Source of the DNA: JAICWP01 sp035252015
Lineage (GTDB): Bacteria; Acidobacteriota; Terriglobia; Terriglobales; Acidobacteriaceae
Reading direction: 5' to 3'
Assembly: GCA_035252015.1 (NCBI GenBank)
Contig: DATFDP010000036.1
Location: forward strand, 1 to 21,096
Length of the DNA stretch: 21,096 bases
Shown: positions 14,120 through 21,096 of the stretch, piece by piece
Position numbering within the stretch: position 1 is the stretch's first letter
Layout of the letters: the number at the start of each line of letters is the position of its first letter
Translations under genes and position numbers: made by a program
The notes under the pieces: generated by a model
Seen by the model: the letters and a program-made list of their open reading frames with translations, nothing else
Told to the model about the DNA's origin: nothing
The model's database searches: none

Positions 14120-15670
14120 ATGAAGCTGGAAGAAAAGCTGGCGGAGCTAAAGAAGCGCGATGGCCTGGCGGAAGAGGGCGGGGGACAGGCGCGCCGGGAA
14201 AAGCAGCACAAAGAAGGCAAGATGTCGGCGCGGGAGCGCATCGAGTTCCTGCTCGACGAAGGCACCTTCGAGGAAACCGACAAGCTGGTGACCCACCGCT
14301 GCGCCGACTTCGGCATGCAGGAGCAGAAGTACTACGGCGACGGCTTCATCACCGGCTATGGGCGCATCGAGGGGCGGCTGGTGTTCGTCTTCGCCCAGGA
14401 TTTCACCGTGTTTGGCGGCTCGCTCTCCGAGGCCAACGCCGGCAAGATTGTAAAGATCATGGACCTGGCGGCGCGGGTGGGCGCGCCGGTGATCGGGCTC
14501 AACGATTCCGGGGGCGCGCGCATCCAGGAAGGCGTGATGTCGCTGGCCGGATATGCTGACATCTTCCTACGCAACACGATTTACAGCGGAGTGGTGCCGC
14601 AAATCTCCGCCATCATGGGGCCGTGCGCCGGGGGAGCGGTGTACTCGCCCGCCATCACCGACTTCATCGTGATGGTGAACAAGACCTCCTACATGTTCAT
14701 CACTGGGCCCGACGTGATTAAGCTGGTGACGCACGAGGAAGTCAGCAAAGACCAACTGGGCGGGGCCAGCACGCACAACGAGACTTCTGGAGTGGCGCAC
14801 TTTCTGGCGCACGACGATGCCGAGTGCCTCTCCATGGTGCGCGAGCTGCTCAGCTTTATTCCCTCCAACAATGTGGATGATCCGCCGCGGCGCCCCTGCA
14901 GCGATCCCATGGACCGGGTCGAGGAGCGGCTGGACACGCTGGTGCCGGCTGAGTCCAACCAGCCTTATGACATCAAGGACGCTATCACCGCGGTGGTGGA
15001 CGACGGCTACTTCTTCGAGGTGCACGAGTACTACGCCAAGAACATCGTGGTGGGATTCGCCCGCTTGAACGGGCGCCCGGTGGGCATTGTGGCCAACCAG
15101 CCGGCGTTCCTGGCGGGTACGCTGGACATTAACGCGTCGGTGAAAGGCGCACGCTTTGTGCGTTTTTGCGACTGCTTCAATATTCCGCTAGTCACCTTTG
15201 AAGACGTTCCCGGCTTCCTGCCTGGCACCAATCAGGAGTATGGAGGCATCATCAAGCATGGGGCCAAGCTGCTGTTTGCCTTCGCTGAGGCGACTGTCCC
15301 CAAGGTGACGGTGATCACGCGTAAGGCTTACGGCGGAGCTTACTGCGTGATGGCTTCGAAGCACATCCGCACCGACGTGAACTACGCCTGGCCGACGGCT
15401 GAGATCGCGGTCATGGGGCCGGAGGGCGCGGTGGACATTGTGTACAAGCGCGAACTGGAAAAAGCCGCAAACCCGAAGCAGTTGCGCCAGGAGAAGGTCG
15501 AGGAATTTCGAGACCGCTTCGCCAATCCCTATGTGGCCGCCGAGCGTGGCTTTGTGGATGCGGTTATCCAGCCGCGCGACACGCGCAAGAAGCTGATCCA
15601 GGCGCTGGAGATGCTGGACACCAAGCGCGACAAGAACCCGCCCAAAAAGCACGGGAATATACCGTTGTGA
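14120..15670 (+). CDS. Acyl-CoA carboxylase carboxyltransferase (beta) subunit, propionyl-CoA carboxylase type
   Basis: The 516 residues match PccB/MmdA-type carboxyltransferases, which move carboxyl from carboxybiotin to an acyl-CoA (propionyl-CoA to methylmalonyl-CoA, or the reverse decarboxylation). Two crotonase-fold halves are complete. The N half has KMSARERI, FVFAQDFTVFGGSLSEANAGKI, GLNDSGGARIQEG and the oxyanion region GPCAGGAVYSPA. The C half has FEDVPGFLPG, EYGGIIKHGAKLL, KAYGGAYCVM and AWPTAEIAVMGPEGAV. Cys409 occupies the position of the substrate-specificity Asp of actinobacterial PccB (GGAYDVM). No biotin carboxylase or biotin carrier gene is adjacent. The transcript is apparently leaderless, and a 20-bp inverted repeat brackets the gene. 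Substrate is probable, not proven. Confidence 0.94.
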   Translation: MKLEEKLAELKKRDGLAEEGGGQARREKQHKEGKMSARERIEFLLDEGTFEETDKLVTHRCADFGMQEQKYYGDGFITGYGRIEGRLVFVFAQDFTVFGGSLSEANAGKIVKIMDLAARVGAPVIGLNDSGGARIQEGVMSLAGYADIFLRNTIYSGVVPQISAIMGPCAGGAVYSPAITDFIVMVNKTSYMFITGPDVIKLVTHEEVSKDQLGGASTHNETSGVAHFLAHDDAECLSMVRELLSFIPSNNVDDPPRRPCSDPMDRVEERLDTLVPAESNQPYDIKDAITAVVDDGYFFEVHEYYAKNIVVGFARLNGRPVGIVANQPAFLAGTLDINASVKGARFVRFCDCFNIPLVTFEDVPGFLPGTNQEYGGIIKHGAKLLFAFAEATVPKVTVITRKAYGGAYCVMASKHIRTDVNYAWPTAEIAVMGPEGAVDIVYKRELEKAANPKQLRQEKVEEFRDRFANPYVAAERGFVDAVIQPRDTRKKLIQALEMLDTKRDKNPPKKHGNIPL

Positions 15671-15757
15671 AAGTCAGCAGTTGGCAATTAGCCGAGCGCC
15701 TTTGCTGGTGGCAACAAACGGCAAACACAGGCGTGCTGCCGGGAAGGTTTCGGGACT

Positions 15758-15777
15758 AAATGCCAAGTGCTAATTGC
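15758..15777. repeat. Right arm of the 20-bp inverted repeat flanking the carboxyltransferase gene
   Basis: AAATGCCAAGTGCTAATTGC is the exact reverse complement of 13958-13977. A second GCCAAGTGC follows at 15776-15784, and a related GGCAATTAGCC lies at 15683-15693 just after the gene's stop. Confidence 0.7.
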
Positions 15778-15807
15778 CAAGTGCTTGTGGCTTCGCGGCC
15801 AAGCAGT

Positions 15808-17388
15808 TCAGCGGGCGCTCGCCACGGCGGCCTGGGTACTCAACCCGGCGGCTTTCTTCATTTCCGAGACCAGCCACTCGGCTTCCTGCTTATCGCGCAG
15901 GTTCTGGCCGGCGGAGATTTTGCGGCCATCGCGGCAAACCAGTTGGATATTGTAGTAGGGGGTGCCCTGGGCATTTCCCATCTGCATGCCGATGGGAATG
16001 TGAATTTCTGTGATTTCGGAGCAGGGTACCACGTGGCGGGGGCCCAGGCTGAGCAGGCCGCCGCGCACGGTCACGGTACCGGCCTCGAAGGTCACCACGG
16101 ACGAACCCATCCACAGACTGAGCACGATCAGGAAGAACAGCAGGTCAAACAGCCCGAAGAAAAAAGTGAAGAAGAAGGGCGCGTGCGTCCACAGGAACCA
16201 GACGATAACGCTCCATAGCAGGAAAAAGGCGGTTGTGCCGAGGGCGGCGCCGGGATTGCGCAGGGCGGGAAACTTGAAAATCACGCCGCCGGCAGGGCTG
16301 GGCTGCACAATGATTTTCGAGCCCGCTGGTCGCTCAGCCGGGCCTTCCGGCACATGGGCAAAGGCGTTGCCGCGGTCCACCGGCGCGGTCAGAGCGGGGC
16401 TGTCCTTGGTGCGGAATACCGGCACCTCAAAGGTGTCCAGGTAATTCACTCCGGGAACGTCGGCATCGGCTTCTAGGATCCAGAGAATGGCGTCATTGGG
16501 ATTGGCGTTGTCGCAGGCCAGGGCGTCATTAGGAATCTGAAAGTCCACGGGGATGAGGGCGCCATCCGGGCCGGGCATGAGGCGCTCCGGCGGGACAGCC
16601 TGTTGCTCGCGCCAGCGGATTTTTTCCCAGACGCTCTGATTTTTGCCACTGCCAGTCACCACGTGGTTGATGCAGGAGAGCTTAAGCTGAACGCCTTTGG
16701 CAGCGCCATGGGGAAAGCGCGCCTGAATGTTGCCCCGTAGCCGTCCGCCGATAATGCCCGGTGGCGGCGACATTGAGAAGCAGGTCTTGCCAAACTCGAT
16801 GCGGCGCAAGGTAGAGCGCACCGCCCATACCAGCATTCCCACCCCGGCGAGTGGAAAGATGAACGCCATCAGGATCAATGGATTCTTGTGCAACGTCTCA
16901 GCCGACATGGCAGTGAACGCGAAGTACGCAGGGGCAACGCAGATGCCGTTCCACAGAAGAGTGGCTATCCACGCGGCGGTGACGGAGGTTTTCAGGCGGC
17001 TATCGCAGCGCGCCTGGGCCCAGTCTTCGCGCCACATCCAGGGTGAATCGGGGAAGTTGGCCTGCAGGTCGGCCACAATGCGCTGGCGGCGCCGGCCCTG
17101 AGTGCCGGCTAACACCATGGCCACAGCAGCGCCCGCAAAGACGAACGCGGCGCTGCCCACGACCACGGCCAGAGGCCAGGGCAGAGTGCCATTGTTCAGG
17201 TTGTGCACGGCCAGGAATGCGGCAAACAATCCGACCATCGCAAAAGGCAGGGCTACAACCACGGCGCCGACAGGAACCGACCGGGGCGGATTGGGTACGG
17301 AAACCGGCACTCCGGGGAAGTATGCCCGCGTCCGAGGCTGCCGCATATAGCACGGGTGGGCTGGAACGGAAGTCACGTAATTGAACAC
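15808..17388 (-). CDS. Large multi-pass membrane protein of unknown function
   Basis: From the GTG at 17388 the product has 526 residues; the in-frame ATG at 17346 (MRQPRTRAYF) is an alternative, and neither has a good ribosome binding site. Hydrophobic segments lie at about 40-62, 70-93, 138-160 and 170-190, then again at about 380-435 (FFLLWSVIVWFLW, FFFTFFFGLFDLLFFLIVL). Between them is a soluble domain of about 180 residues (FGKTCFSMSPPPGIIGGRLR, ILWILEADADVPGVNYLDTF then EVPVF) that looks beta-sandwich or arrestin-like. A small C-terminal domain (TVTVRGGLLSLGPRHVV) follows. The layout recalls DUF3592-like membrane proteins, but that is a tentative memory-based match. It is convergent with the carboxyltransferase gene and has no operon partner. 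Confidence 0.8.
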   Translation of the reverse strand: MFNYVTSVPAHPCYMRQPRTRAYFPGVPVSVPNPPRSVPVGAVVVALPFAMVGLFAAFLAVHNLNNGTLPWPLAVVVGSAAFVFAGAAVAMVLAGTQGRRRQRIVADLQANFPDSPWMWREDWAQARCDSRLKTSVTAAWIATLLWNGICVAPAYFAFTAMSAETLHKNPLILMAFIFPLAGVGMLVWAVRSTLRRIEFGKTCFSMSPPPGIIGGRLRGNIQARFPHGAAKGVQLKLSCINHVVTGSGKNQSVWEKIRWREQQAVPPERLMPGPDGALIPVDFQIPNDALACDNANPNDAILWILEADADVPGVNYLDTFEVPVFRTKDSPALTAPVDRGNAFAHVPEGPAERPAGSKIIVQPSPAGGVIFKFPALRNPGAALGTTAFFLLWSVIVWFLWTHAPFFFTFFFGLFDLLFFLIVLSLWMGSSVVTFEAGTVTVRGGLLSLGPRHVVPCSEITEIHIPIGMQMGNAQGTPYYNIQLVCRDGRKISAGQNLRDKQEAEWLVSEMKKAAGLSTQAAVASAR

Positions 17389-17593
17389 TTACGACTGAAC
17401 ATGACGAATGGAAAAACCGATCCAACCCTGGGGGCACAAAGGCCGCCAATATTTACCCTTGGTCGAACTGGAAGTCTTTGCCGGGGCTGGAACTCAGCCT
17501 ATTGCCGATTCGGCTTGGATGCTATCGGGAGCGGGGCAAGCGTCAATCGAAACTCTTCCATGGCCAATAAAGAAAGAATCCCGAGGTGATGTT

Positions 17594-17869
17594 GGAACCT
17601 ATTCTCCTCAGCCAGTAGCTCGCGTTAGACCCTTGCCAACCTGCACTCGCTGCGACCCTTGCGGGCAACTGCGGGCGATTGTTCGCTTGGGCTCCGGGCT
17701 CACTGCCAACCGGGAAAACCAGCCAACGCCTCGGGACTCCATTTTGCTTTCAGCAGGTTCCCGTTCGCCTCAACCAGCGCTTCGCTGTTAGACCCTTGCT
17801 GACCCTCTGAACCAGCCTTGCGACCGACCCAGTGATCACGCTTGAGCCCCGGACTCCGCGCCAACCGGG
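17594..17869. repeat. Imperfect direct repeat of about 115-120 nt, two units
   Basis: Unit A (17594-17714) and unit B (17757-17869) share a start block (GGAACCTATTCTCCTCAGCC versus GGTTCCCGTTCGCCTCAACC), the identical 13-mer GTTAGACCCTTGC, and an end block (CGCTTGGGCTCCGGGCTC versus CGCTTGAGCCCCGGACTC, both followed a few bases on by GCCAACCGGG). The middle parts differ. The units are 42 nt apart. Not recognised. Confidence 0.6.
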
Positions 17870-18182
17870 TAAACTCAAGAACTGCCGAAGAACGAGTCTG
17901 TTTTACGCTTCCTATTTTTAAGGTCAATCACAAAGGAGAAGTTTTATCACTTGCGTTTTCAGGCGAGTGCAGGGCGTACACAGGGGCATGCCGAAAAACA
18001 GGGCAGCCAGCTGCAAAACAGTCGGCCGGAATGGCCGCTCACCCGCGAATTTGGAGGGGTTGTCGCACGATGGAAAGCTTAGACGCGCGCCAGCGGACTT
18101 CAGGAGATGTGAAAATCAGGGGTAAATTGCGTGAGCGCCGCGCTAAAGACAACACTGGAAAAAATTCCCTGGGGAAGCTAAA

Positions 18183-18248
18183 TAGGGACCTTTCGACCTC
18201 GCAGAGCGGCTCGCAGGTGAACCCGCCTTGCTTCGCTCAAGGTGACAG
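18183..18248 (-). repeat. Dispersed intergenic repeat, copy 6
   Basis: On the minus strand it begins CTGTCACCTTGAGCGAAGC and ends GAGGTCGAAAGGTCCCTA, matching the ends of the other copies; the middle (AAGGCGGGTTCACCTGCGAG) is copy-specific. Confidence 0.6.
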
Positions 18249-18252
18249 CAGG

Positions 18253-18273
18253 GGGCTGCCAGGACGCCAGCCC
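18253..18273 (-). terminator. Possible terminator hairpin of dnaN
   Basis: GGGCTG (18253-18258) and CAGCCC (18268-18273) form a 6-bp stem with a 9-nt loop immediately after the dnaN stop codon. No T-tract follows, so it is a weak candidate. Confidence 0.3.
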
Positions 18274-19380
18274 TCAAATGCGCATGGGCATGACGATGTA
18301 GCGGTACTTGTAGTCCTCGGCGCCTTCAGGACGGAGTTGGCCGGCGGACTGCGGGTCTTTGAACTCCAGGCGCACTTCTTCGGTATCGGCGGCCTTCAGG
18401 AAATCGAGCAAGTAGGCGGAATTGAAGCCGATGGCGAGGGCGTCGCCAGTGTAGCTGGTGTCCAGCGAATCCTCCGACTCGCCAGCCTCGGTGGAGGAGG
18501 AGGAAACCTTCAGCTCATTCTTTTCCAGGCGCATGCGGATGGCGCCAGAGCGCTCGTCGGCGAACTGGGCCACGCGCTGGATGGCGCCATTCAGGTCGTC
18601 GCAGCGCACCAGCACGCTCTTAGTGTTGTCCTTGGGCAGAACCGCCTCATAGTTGGGGAATTGGCCGGTAAGCTGGCGGGAGGTGAGCAGGCGCTGGCCG
18701 ATGCGGAAGAAGAGGGTGGACTCATCCTTGGCGAACTCCACCTCGTCCACGTCCGTGTTCTGCAGCAAAGAGTGCAGCTCCGACATGGCTTTCTTGGGGA
18801 TCAGGGTACGCATGTCATTGGCGCCGAATTTCTCCTGGGCTTCAATGTGAGCCAGGCGATGCCCGTCGGTGGCCACCATAACGATGGATTCCGGCTTCAG
18901 CACCATGAGCGCGCCGTTCAGGGTATAGCGCGATTCCTCGTTGGAGATGGCAAAGATGGTCTTGCTGATCAGAGTGCGCAGCACCGCGGCCGGGATCTTC
19001 ACGATGCCGGCGCCGGGGAACGCGGGCAGGCTGGGGAAATTGGAGCGCGCCATGCCCACCATCTTGGTATTGGAGCGGCCAGCGCGAATGTTGACCCAGT
19101 GGTTCTCCAGCAGCTTGACGGAAATATCCACGTCGGGCAGCAGCTTGACGTAATCGTAAAGCTTGCGTGCGGGAATGGTGCAGGCGCCTTCTTTTTTGAC
19201 CTTGGCGGCGCAGGAAGTGCGCAGGCTCAGGTCAAGGTCGGTGGCGGTGATGGACAGCTTATCGCCGGCGGCTTCGAACAAAAAGTTGGAAAGAATAGGA
19301 ATCGTCGTCTTGCGCTCGACCACGCCCTGAGTCGCAGTCAGTTCGCGCAGCAGTTCAGACCTACTGACGGTGATTTCCAT
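18274..19380 (-). CDS. dnaN: DNA polymerase III beta subunit (sliding clamp)
   Basis: The 368 residues from the ATG at 19380 match the usual clamp length, and the N-terminus MEITVSRSELLREL aligns with the family start (E. coli MKFTVEREHLL). The frame extends to 19428, but the extra 16 residues are not family-like. AGGGA lies about 8 nt upstream of the chosen start. Family signatures across the three clamp domains include TTIPILSNFLFEA, LSITATDLDLSLRT, EESRYTLNGALM, MVATDGHRLAHIE, FPNYEAVLPK and the C-terminal YKYRYIVMPMRI, where the hydrophobic partner-binding cleft lies. The dimeric ring tethers polymerase III to DNA. It lies downstream of dnaA in the same orientation, the common dnaA-dnaN order. 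Confidence 0.97.
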   Translation of the reverse strand: MEITVSRSELLRELTATQGVVERKTTIPILSNFLFEAAGDKLSITATDLDLSLRTSCAAKVKKEGACTIPARKLYDYVKLLPDVDISVKLLENHWVNIRAGRSNTKMVGMARSNFPSLPAFPGAGIVKIPAAVLRTLISKTIFAISNEESRYTLNGALMVLKPESIVMVATDGHRLAHIEAQEKFGANDMRTLIPKKAMSELHSLLQNTDVDEVEFAKDESTLFFRIGQRLLTSRQLTGQFPNYEAVLPKDNTKSVLVRCDDLNGAIQRVAQFADERSGAIRMRLEKNELKVSSSSTEAGESEDSLDTSYTGDALAIGFNSAYLLDFLKAADTEEVRLEFKDPQSAGQLRPEGAEDYKYRYIVMPMRI

Positions 19381-19729
19381 GGTGGATGTCCCTGTAGCGA
19401 CCATCGCCTCTGCCGGCATATTGACCACCCTGAAAGCCGGGCCCGCAGCCCGAGATTAGTACTTCCCTTATATCAAAAGAAAAACCTATAAAACCAGCAG
19501 TAACAGTAGGCAGGCCGGAAAAGTGGAAATTGAGGCCCCAACCGCCAGGGGAGCCACCATTCTGGCCAAAATCCTGCTGTTCATAAGCGCTCCCGGCTGT
19601 GGCTGGACAGGGAAAGCGGGGGGTCCGGGGGTAAATCCGGCCGTCTGTTACACACATTCCACAGGCGGTGCACAGCGGGGCTGGAGGAAGACTGGGCCGC
19701 GAGGTGGAAAAGGAGGGCGGAGCCGCGAC
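19381..19729. other. dnaA-dnaN intergenic region, 349 nt; candidate origin or dnaN promoter region
   Basis: An AT-rich tract (about 19468-19502, with TTATATCAAAAG and CCTATAAAACC) stands out from the GC-rich surroundings. Imperfect DnaA-box-like 9-mers occur: TTACACACA (19648-19656, 7 of 9 to TTATCCACA) and, on the minus strand, TTATGAACA (19578-19586, 7 of 9). No perfect box was found, so an origin call is weak. The tract may simply hold the dnaN promoter. Confidence 0.3.
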
Positions 19730-21096
19730 TCATCCGCCCAAAGTCTCCGTCAATTTATTGAGCAGCCTGTTCAAATCCTTGTCGCCCTTGCGGCTCTCAT
19801 CAATCTTCTCCACGGAGTGCAGCACCGTGGTGTGGTGCTTGCCGCCAAACTGACGACCGATCTCAGGCAGCGAGGCCTCGGTAAGCTGCTTGGCCAGGTA
19901 CATGGCGATCTGCCGTGGGTAAACGATGGCGCGGGAGTTGTTCTTGGCCTTGATCTCCACCAACTTGAGGCCGAACTGCTCGGCCACCGACTTCTGAATG
20001 GCTTCAATGGTGACCTTGCGCGCCTGCGAATCAATAAAATTTTTGAGCACCTGCTGGGTATAGGGCAGGGTGATTTCGGCCCCAATCAGAGAGGAGTGGG
20101 CGATCAGGCGAATGAGCGCGCCTTCCAGTTCGCGGACGTTGGAGCGGATGTTGGAAGCGATATAAAGGGCGACGTCAATGGGAAGCGTGACCCGCTCCTG
20201 CTCCGCCTTCTTCTGCAGGATGGCTACCTTGGTTTCCAGGTCGGGGGGCTGAATGTCGGCGATCAGACCCCACTCGAAGCGGCTGCGCAGACGGTCCTCG
20301 ATTTCCGCCAGCTCCTTGGGTGGGCGGTCGCTGGCGATCACGATCTGCTTCATGGACTCGTGCAGCGCGTTGAAGGTGTGGAAGAACTCTTCCTGCGTCC
20401 GCTCTTTCTGCGCGAGAAACTGGATGTCGTCAATCAGCAGGACGTCCACGTTGCGGAACTTGTCGCGAAAACTGATCATCCGGTCATAGCGCAGCGAGTT
20501 GATCATCTCGTTGGTGAACTTCTCGCTGGAGACGTAGCAGATAGACGCCTGGGGCGTGCGCCGCTTCACTTCATGGCCGATGGCCTGCATCAGGTGGGTC
20601 TTGCCCATCCCCACGCCGCCATAGAGGAACAGCGGGTTATAAGCCTTGGAAGGCCGTTCGGCCACGGCCTGCGAGGCGGCGTGGGCAAACTGGTTTCCGG
20701 AGCCGATCACAAAAGCGTCGAACGTGTACTTGGGGCTGAGCTGCGCTGCCGAGTCCCAGTCAAAGCGCTGCTGCCGGGCAGGGGCTGACGCCGCGGTGGC
20801 GGAAGCCGGTGCAAAACCTGTCTCGGCGCGCACCGGAGCTGCCTGAGTTTCCTCTTCGGGAGCGAGAAACTTGACGTCCTGGTAGTCAGGCGCGCAGGTG
20901 TCCATCGCCTCCTGGATCAGGTCACCGAATTTTTCTTCAATGTGGCGAAACTCAGGCGTCGGCACCCGCACGAAGATGATCTTCCCGGCCACATGGCTGA
21001 AGCGCGTCGGTTTCAGCCAGGTATCGTAGGAGTGCCGGCTGATCTTTTTCTCGAGCGCCCCCAGGATCAGGAGCCATGGGTTTCCAGTAGCTGAAG
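19730..21096 (-). CDS. dnaA: Chromosomal replication initiator protein DnaA (N-terminus beyond the window)
   Basis: The frame is open to the window edge. Translation from base 21094 gives typical domain I (NPWLLILGALEKKISRHSYD, then TWLKPTRFSH), so the gene starts outside; the GTG at 20992 is internal. Only a short N-terminal piece is missing from about 455 visible residues. Domain II is a short Ala/Pro linker. Domain III carries Walker A GGVGMGKTHL, Walker B VLLIDDIQFL and the sensor region VIASDRPPKEL. Domain IV has the helix-turn-helix and the signature FGGKHHTTVLHSVEKI, where His replaces the usual Asp of GGRDHTTV. The protein binds ATP, unwinds oriC and loads helicase. dnaN follows 349 nt downstream. 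Confidence 0.97.
   Translation of the reverse strand, partial: SATGNPWLLILGALEKKISRHSYDTWLKPTRFSHVAGKIIFVRVPTPEFRHIEEKFGDLIQEAMDTCAPDYQDVKFLAPEEETQAAPVRAETGFAPASATAASAPARQQRFDWDSAAQLSPKYTFDAFVIGSGNQFAHAASQAVAERPSKAYNPLFLYGGVGMGKTHLMQAIGHEVKRRTPQASICYVSSEKFTNEMINSLRYDRMISFRDKFRNVDVLLIDDIQFLAQKERTQEEFFHTFNALHESMKQIVIASDRPPKELAEIEDRLRSRFEWGLIADIQPPDLETKVAILQKKAEQERVTLPIDVALYIASNIRSNVRELEGALIRLIAHSSLIGAEITLPYTQQVLKNFIDSQARKVTIEAIQKSVAEQFGLKLVEIKAKNNSRAIVYPRQIAMYLAKQLTEASLPEIGRQFGGKHHTTVLHSVEKIDESRKGDKDLNRLLNKLTETLGG

Larger units (their letters stand above)
17389..18273. other. Long intergenic region, 885 nt, no gene supported
   Basis: It lies between the start of the membrane protein and the end of dnaN. 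Open frames cross it on both strands, but none combines a ribosome binding site, good composition and a recognisable product. An ATG at 18070 preceded by GGAGGGG opens a Lys/Arg-rich frame (MESLDARQRT) that runs into antisense dnaN. The region holds an imperfect direct repeat (17594-17714 and 17757-17869), a dispersed-repeat copy (18183-18248) and a hairpin at the dnaN stop. It could include an unannotated RNA or a decayed element. Confidence 0.5.

Noticed and set aside
17408..17791. 127-codon plus-strand frame with CTRCDPCG, resembling a metal-binding motif
   Set aside because: No ribosome binding site. The cysteines come from one unit of the imperfect repeat, and the equivalent part of the second unit does not keep the frame or the cysteines.
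17842..19491. 549-codon plus-strand open frame
   Set aside because: Most of it is antisense to dnaN. The part before dnaN has no recognisable domain or ribosome binding site and crosses a dispersed repeat.
19640..19680. Perfect DnaA boxes near TTACACACATTCCACAGG
   Set aside because: Best match to TTATCCACA is 7 of 9. It is reported only as weak support for an origin.
19523..20788. 421-codon plus-strand open frame
   Set aside because: It is antisense to dnaA, with the typical low-information shadow composition.

Overview
The window looks like a chromosomal segment of a moderately GC-rich bacterium, most likely an acidobacterium (Terriglobia/Koribacter-like). This is an inference from gene content and style: a Ser/Thr kinase fused to a PD40 beta-propeller, several conserved secreted proteins of unknown function, and intergenic repeats of the 'TGTCATCCTGAGCG...' type. 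It rests on no database search. Every gap longer than about 300 bases was examined; no tRNA, rRNA, CRISPR array, transposase or phage gene was seen.

Layout, left to right. (1) A kinase gene cut at base 1, tail-to-tail with a 67-residue small protein. (2) A diverged EF-G paralogue on the minus strand. (3) A plus-strand redox operon, ccdA - tlpA/resA-like - DsbD N-terminal-domain protein, which together supply the three parts of DsbD as separate proteins. (4) gatB, whose stop codon overlaps that of a convergent proline-rich secreted protein. (5) Divergent from that protein, and sharing a CATG start overlap with it, a Bcp-type peroxiredoxin. Its peroxidatic cysteine codon is an in-frame TGA, followed 9 nt later by a SECIS-like hairpin. 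(6) A glycine-zipper secreted protein, a 3-methyladenine DNA glycosylase, a small secreted protein and an acyl-CoA carboxylase carboxyltransferase subunit. (7) A large membrane protein of unknown function. (8) A repeat-bearing 0.9-kb gap, then dnaN and the 5'-truncated dnaA on the minus strand, so the window ends close to the chromosomal replication-initiation locus.

The most interesting item is the selenocysteine peroxiredoxin. A standard gene caller would break it at codon 43, because the protein reads perfectly as a Bcp peroxiredoxin only if TGA 10709-10711 is decoded as an amino acid. The TGA falls exactly on the catalytic cysteine of the PxxxTxxC motif, and the downstream frame (109 residues) is intact. 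With the split-DsbD operon about 3.5 kb away, the window carries two thiol/selenol redox functions, though they are not in one operon.

Other noteworthy points: consensus TATAAT boxes 7-8 nt before the ATG of gatB and of the carboxyltransferase (likely leaderless mRNAs); a perfect 20-bp inverted repeat bracketing the carboxyltransferase gene; at least six copies of a dispersed intergenic repeat; and an EF-G paralogue lacking the canonical switch-II histidine and NKxD asparagine.
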